Assembly: GCA_035687895.1 (NCBI GenBank)
Contig: DASRUE010000212.1
Span: 1 to 9,391, forward strand
Reading direction: 5' to 3'
Length of the DNA stretch: 9,391 bases
DNA from: JAERML01 sp035687895
GTDB taxonomy: Bacteria > Bacteroidota > Ignavibacteria > UBA10030 > UBA6906
Shown: one piece after another, positions 6,903-9,391 of the stretch
Numbering within the stretch: position 1 is the first letter of the stretch
How the letters are laid out: each line of letters opens with the position of its first letter
The notes under the pieces: model-generated
Databases searched by the model: none
Told to the model about the DNA's origin: nothing
What the model saw: the letters and a program-made list of their open reading frames with translations, nothing else
Translations under genes and position numbers: made by a program

Positions 6903-8357
6903 TCAGGAAACACTCGCCGTGTTGGACCTGGGTACGCGGAGTTCTGAGAGATACTCGTGAATTGCATGAGCGGCCGTCTTTCCGTCCCTCATCGCCAGGA
7001 TGACGGTTGCGCCGCCTCGCGACAGATCACCGCCGGCAAAGATTCCGGGCCGGCTTGTTCCCTGACGCTCGTTGGTGACCACTGTTCCCCGCTTGCTCGT
7101 TTCCAATCCCGGTGTGGTTGATTGGATGATCGGGTTGGGTTTCTGCCCGATCGCTTCAATTACTGTTTGAACCTCCAATTCAAATTCCGATCCCCTCACA
7201 GGAATCGGCTTTCGCCTTCCCGATTCGTCGGGCTCGCCGAGCTCCATACGCTGACATTCGAGAGCACGAACCCAGTTGTTGCCGTCGTTCAGGATCCGTG
7301 TCGGGTTGGTGAGAAGAAGGAACTCAATCCCTTCTTCTTCTGCGTGGTGGATCTCTTCCTCCCGAGCAGGCATCTCTTCTTTGGAACGGCGATACACAAG
7401 ATATGCCTTCTCCGCTCCAAGCCGGCGTGCGGTCCGCACGGCGTCCATGGCGGTGTTCCCTCCACCTATGACAGCAACCTTCTTCCCGATCTTGATTGGA
7501 GTATCGAAATCGGGAAACCTGTACGCGCGCATCAGGTTAACACGTGTGAGAAACTCATTTGCCGAGTAGACGCCACTGAGGTTCTCTCCGGGCATCCCCA
7601 TGAAATTTGGCGTTCCCGCCCCTGTGCCGAGAAAGATAGCGCTGAACCCCCACTCGTCAAAAAATTCATCGATCGTTGCCGTCCTTCCCACAACGAAGTT
7701 GGTTTCGATCTTGACGCCGAGAGCCTTGATCCGGTCTGTTTCCAGATCCAGAATCTCTTTCGGGAGACGGAACTCCGGGATTCCATAGCGGAGCACACCG
7801 CCCACTGCATGCAGCGCTTCAAAAATCGTGACTTGATAGCCGAGCTTGGCGAGTTCCGCTGCGCACGTAAGGCCTGAAGGTCCGGAGCCGACGATGGCCA
7901 CCGTCTGGTCGATATGCTTCGTGATGATGGGAGCGCTGAAGAGGTGATTCTTCATTTCGTAGTCCGCGACAAACCGTTCCAGCTTGCCGATTGCAACGGG
8001 TGTCAGCTTCTTTCCCATCACGCAGAGCAATTCGCACTGACTTTCCTGTGGGCAGACGCGCCCGCAGATAGCCGGGAGATAATTTGCTTCGCGGATCTTG
8101 TTTACCGCACCAAGGAAGTCCCTTTGAAGTACGAGCTGGATGAACCCGCGGATGTCGATGTTCACCGGGCAACCATCCATGCAAACGGGGTTTTTGCATT
8201 CGAGGCATCGCGAAGCCTCAGTGATAGTACGGTCGATGTCGAATCCGAAGGAGACTTCCAGGAAGTTCAACGAGCGGTCTTCCGGCGCCTGCTCGATCGA
8301 ATGTTGCCGCGGGATCTTCATTCGCTGGGAGGGCTTCAAAGGGTTGAGGACGGTCAT
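6903..8357 (-). CDS. nfnB: NADH-dependent ferredoxin:NADP+ oxidoreductase large subunit NfnB (GltD-like flavoprotein)
   Basis: The product is 484 residues and belongs to the glutamate synthase small-subunit superfamily. The N-terminal iron-sulfur domain carries C51, C54, C59, C63 (CLECKNPVCMDGC) and C98, C102, C108, C112 (CGRVCPQESQC), enough for two [4Fe-4S] clusters. E105, beside the second set, is a candidate for the glutamate ligand reported for one cluster in Nfn. An FAD-binding Rossmann motif VGSGPSG is at 156-162, an NADP(H)-binding motif IGGGNTA at 297-303 and a second FAD motif AGGDLS at 441-446. In Nfn this subunit holds the bifurcating FAD and exchanges electrons with ferredoxin and NADP+. 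Alone it could be annotated as glutamate synthase small subunit (gltD), but no GltB large subunit is adjacent. The NfnA-type partner overlaps its start by four bases (ATGA), which points to Nfn and to coupled translation. Confidence 0.85.
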   Translation of the reverse strand: MTVLNPLKPSQRMKIPRQHSIEQAPEDRSLNFLEVSFGFDIDRTITEASRCLECKNPVCMDGCPVNIDIRGFIQLVLQRDFLGAVNKIREANYLPAICGRVCPQESQCELLCVMGKKLTPVAIGKLERFVADYEMKNHLFSAPIITKHIDQTVAIVGSGPSGLTCAAELAKLGYQVTIFEALHAVGGVLRYGIPEFRLPKEILDLETDRIKALGVKIETNFVVGRTATIDEFFDEWGFSAIFLGTGAGTPNFMGMPGENLSGVYSANEFLTRVNLMRAYRFPDFDTPIKIGKKVAVIGGGNTAMDAVRTARRLGAEKAYLVYRRSKEEMPAREEEIHHAEEEGIEFLLLTNPTRILNDGNNWVRALECQRMELGEPDESGRRKPIPVRGSEFELEVQTVIEAIGQKPNPIIQSTTPGLETSKRGTVVTNERQGTSRPGIFAGGDLSRGGATVILAMRDGKTAAHAIHEYLSELRVPRSNTASVS

Positions 8358-9217
8358 GCGCGGCCGACCTCCCGTTCCGCCGCGGCCAGCCGGCAGGCAT
8401 ACTGCTCGTTCGAAACCTTTTCCATATCGATGTATGTTCTGTTCCGCATCATCAATTCATCAAAGTCAACTTCATGCCCTTCAAATTCCGGGCCGTCCAC
8501 GCAGGCAAATTTCATCTGTCCACCGACGGTCACGCGACAGCCGCCGCACATTCCCGTTCCGTCCACCATAATCGTATTGAGACTGACATAGGTCTTCGTG
8601 CCATAGGGCTTCGTCAGCTGCGAGACGGCCTTCATCATTGGAAGAGGACCGATGGCATAGACTGCTCTGATGCCGGCCTTACCATCCAGCAGTTCCTTGA
8701 GCGCCTCCGTGACGAACCCCTTCCGTCCATACGACCCATCGTCGGTTGTTACGGTGAGATGGTCGGAACATTTGCTCATCTCCTCTTCCAGCACCACAAG
8801 GTCCTTGGATCGGGCACCGACAATTGAGTAAACGGTATTGCCTGCCTCCCGGAGTGCACGCGTGATCGGAAAGAGCTCTGCAGTCCCCACGCCACCTCCC
8901 ACGCACGCGACGGTTCCATGATTCTGAATCGGGGTCGGGTTGCCGAGGGGACCGACGACATCTGTCAGGCTGTCGCCAACCTTCTTGGTACTGAGAAGCC
9001 TGGTGGTTTTCCCAATTGCCTGAACAATGAGTGTGATACTGCCGGTGGCAGGATCTCCGTCGACGATTGTCAAAGGGATGCGCTCGCCGTTCTCATCGAC
9101 CCGGATGATAACGAAGTTCCCTGCCTTCCGCTTGCGGGCGATGAGGGGCGCCTTGATCTCATACTTTGTGATTGTGGGTGCGAGTTCTTGCTTCTTCAGA
9201 ATGGGGAACATATGCAT
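8354..9217 (-). CDS. nfnA: NADH-dependent ferredoxin:NADP+ oxidoreductase small subunit NfnA
   Basis: The product is 287 residues from ATG 9217, typical for the ferredoxin-NADP+ reductase-like subunit related to PyrK and sulfide dehydrogenase subunits. The flavin-binding barrel has RIPLTI (46-51), the NAD(H)-binding domain has GGGVGTAE (107-114), and the C-terminal [2Fe-2S] motif is D219-x4-C224-x2-C227-x11-C239. Asp in place of the first Cys of the PyrK-type pattern matches the Asp plus three Cys ligation described for NfnA. The subunit carries FAD and a [2Fe-2S] cluster and accepts or donates electrons with NAD(H). The frame is open up to 9370, but the 51 extra residues are Ser/Arg-rich and unlike the family, so the start is set at MHMFPILKK. 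ATG 9211 is a near equivalent. No Shine-Dalgarno is seen; an A-rich run (CCAAAAAGCACC) precedes the start. First gene of a two-gene operon. Confidence 0.87.
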   Translation of the reverse strand: MHMFPILKKQELAPTITKYEIKAPLIARKRKAGNFVIIRVDENGERIPLTIVDGDPATGSITLIVQAIGKTTRLLSTKKVGDSLTDVVGPLGNPTPIQNHGTVACVGGGVGTAELFPITRALREAGNTVYSIVGARSKDLVVLEEEMSKCSDHLTVTTDDGSYGRKGFVTEALKELLDGKAGIRAVYAIGPLPMMKAVSQLTKPYGTKTYVSLNTIMVDGTGMCGGCRVTVGGQMKFACVDGPEFEGHEVDFDELMMRNRTYIDMEKVSNEQYACRLAAAEREVGRA

Positions 9218-9313
9218 GGTGCTTTTTGGTGAAATAAGTGACTGTTGCCGGAAGGAACGCAATGGACATGCCAAGAATGGGGCAGTTGAAGAGCTAGAGA
9301 ACCTGCATTTTTG

Positions 9314-9342
9314 AGTATCAGATTGGAATGCCCGACCCGCAA
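9314..9342 (-). promoter_or_regulatory. Candidate promoter of nfnAB
   Basis: On the minus strand TTGCGG (9342-9337), a 17-base spacer and GATACT (9319-9314) form a moderate sigma-70-like match. Transcription would start near 9307, about 90 bases before nfnA. No other gene is visible between 9218 and the right edge. The match is imperfect and could be chance. Confidence 0.25.
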
Positions 9343-9391
9343 GAACGTCCCGGTTTTCCAGCTCCGGCAAACAATTGTCAGAAATGGGATA

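Noticed and set aside
7122..7877. 251-codon open frame on the plus strand
   Set aside because: Antisense shadow of nfnB, whose flavin and iron-sulfur motifs are complete; no ribosome site or recognisable domain.
7914..8591. 225-codon plus-strand frame spanning the nfnB/nfnA junction
   Set aside because: Antisense to two well-supported overlapping genes and without domain features.
1..9391. Mobile element, phage, CRISPR or defence system
   Set aside because: No transposase, integrase, terminal inverted repeats, repeat-spacer array or toxin/antitoxin-like pair was found; apart from the degenerate regulator and small unknowns the genes are ordinary metabolism and housekeeping.

Overview
The window holds seven well-supported features: six protein genes and one tRNA gene. 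A small two-helix membrane protein is the least certain of these, and there is also a weak 35-codon ORF. The genes look like chromosomal housekeeping with short, well-used intergenic spaces. I see no transposase, integrase, phage gene, CRISPR array or long repeat. An outer-membrane beta-barrel protein with a signal peptide shows a Gram-negative (two-membrane) bacterium. The base composition is moderately GC-rich, the two clearest promoters read as ordinary sigma-70 type (TTGnnn, 17 bp, TATnnT), and the tRNA does not encode its CCA end. The NfnA/NfnB-type flavoprotein pair suggests an anaerobic or facultative metabolism that uses ferredoxin. A member of the Bacteroidota/Chlorobiota/Ignavibacteriota group is my best guess from the style of the proteins, but this is inference and weakly supported.

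Left part (1-2452, minus strand): one continuous reading frame of 817 codons encodes an HrpB-type DEAH-box helicase. It runs off the left edge a few residues before its expected end. Long open frames on the opposite strand here are antisense shadows.

Middle (2542-4946, plus strand): a tRNA-Val(UAC) gene with a good promoter is followed 92 bases later by a class I PLP aminotransferase. The leader between them contains two mutually exclusive 6-bp pairings. The aminotransferase is followed after about 48 bases by a degenerate relative of sigma-54 activators. That protein keeps a Walker A-like motif and a Fis-type helix-turn-helix, but it has lost the Walker B acidic residues, the GAFTGA loop and the arginine-finger motif. 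It is the most unusual gene of the window.

Right-centre (4948-6902): a small predicted two-helix membrane protein on the minus strand converges on the regulator with one base between the stop codons. A strong promoter, a structured leader and a gene for an alginate-export-family outer-membrane barrel follow on the plus strand. After a weak 35-codon ORF, a strong hairpin terminator closes this block and also serves the convergent nfn operon.

Right part (6903-9217, minus strand): nfnA and nfnB overlap by four bases (ATGA) and encode an NADH-dependent ferredoxin:NADP+ oxidoreductase, a flavin-based electron-bifurcating enzyme. The NfnA sequence shows the Asp plus three Cys ligand set for its [2Fe-2S] cluster. 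The last 170 bases hold only the probable promoter region of this operon.
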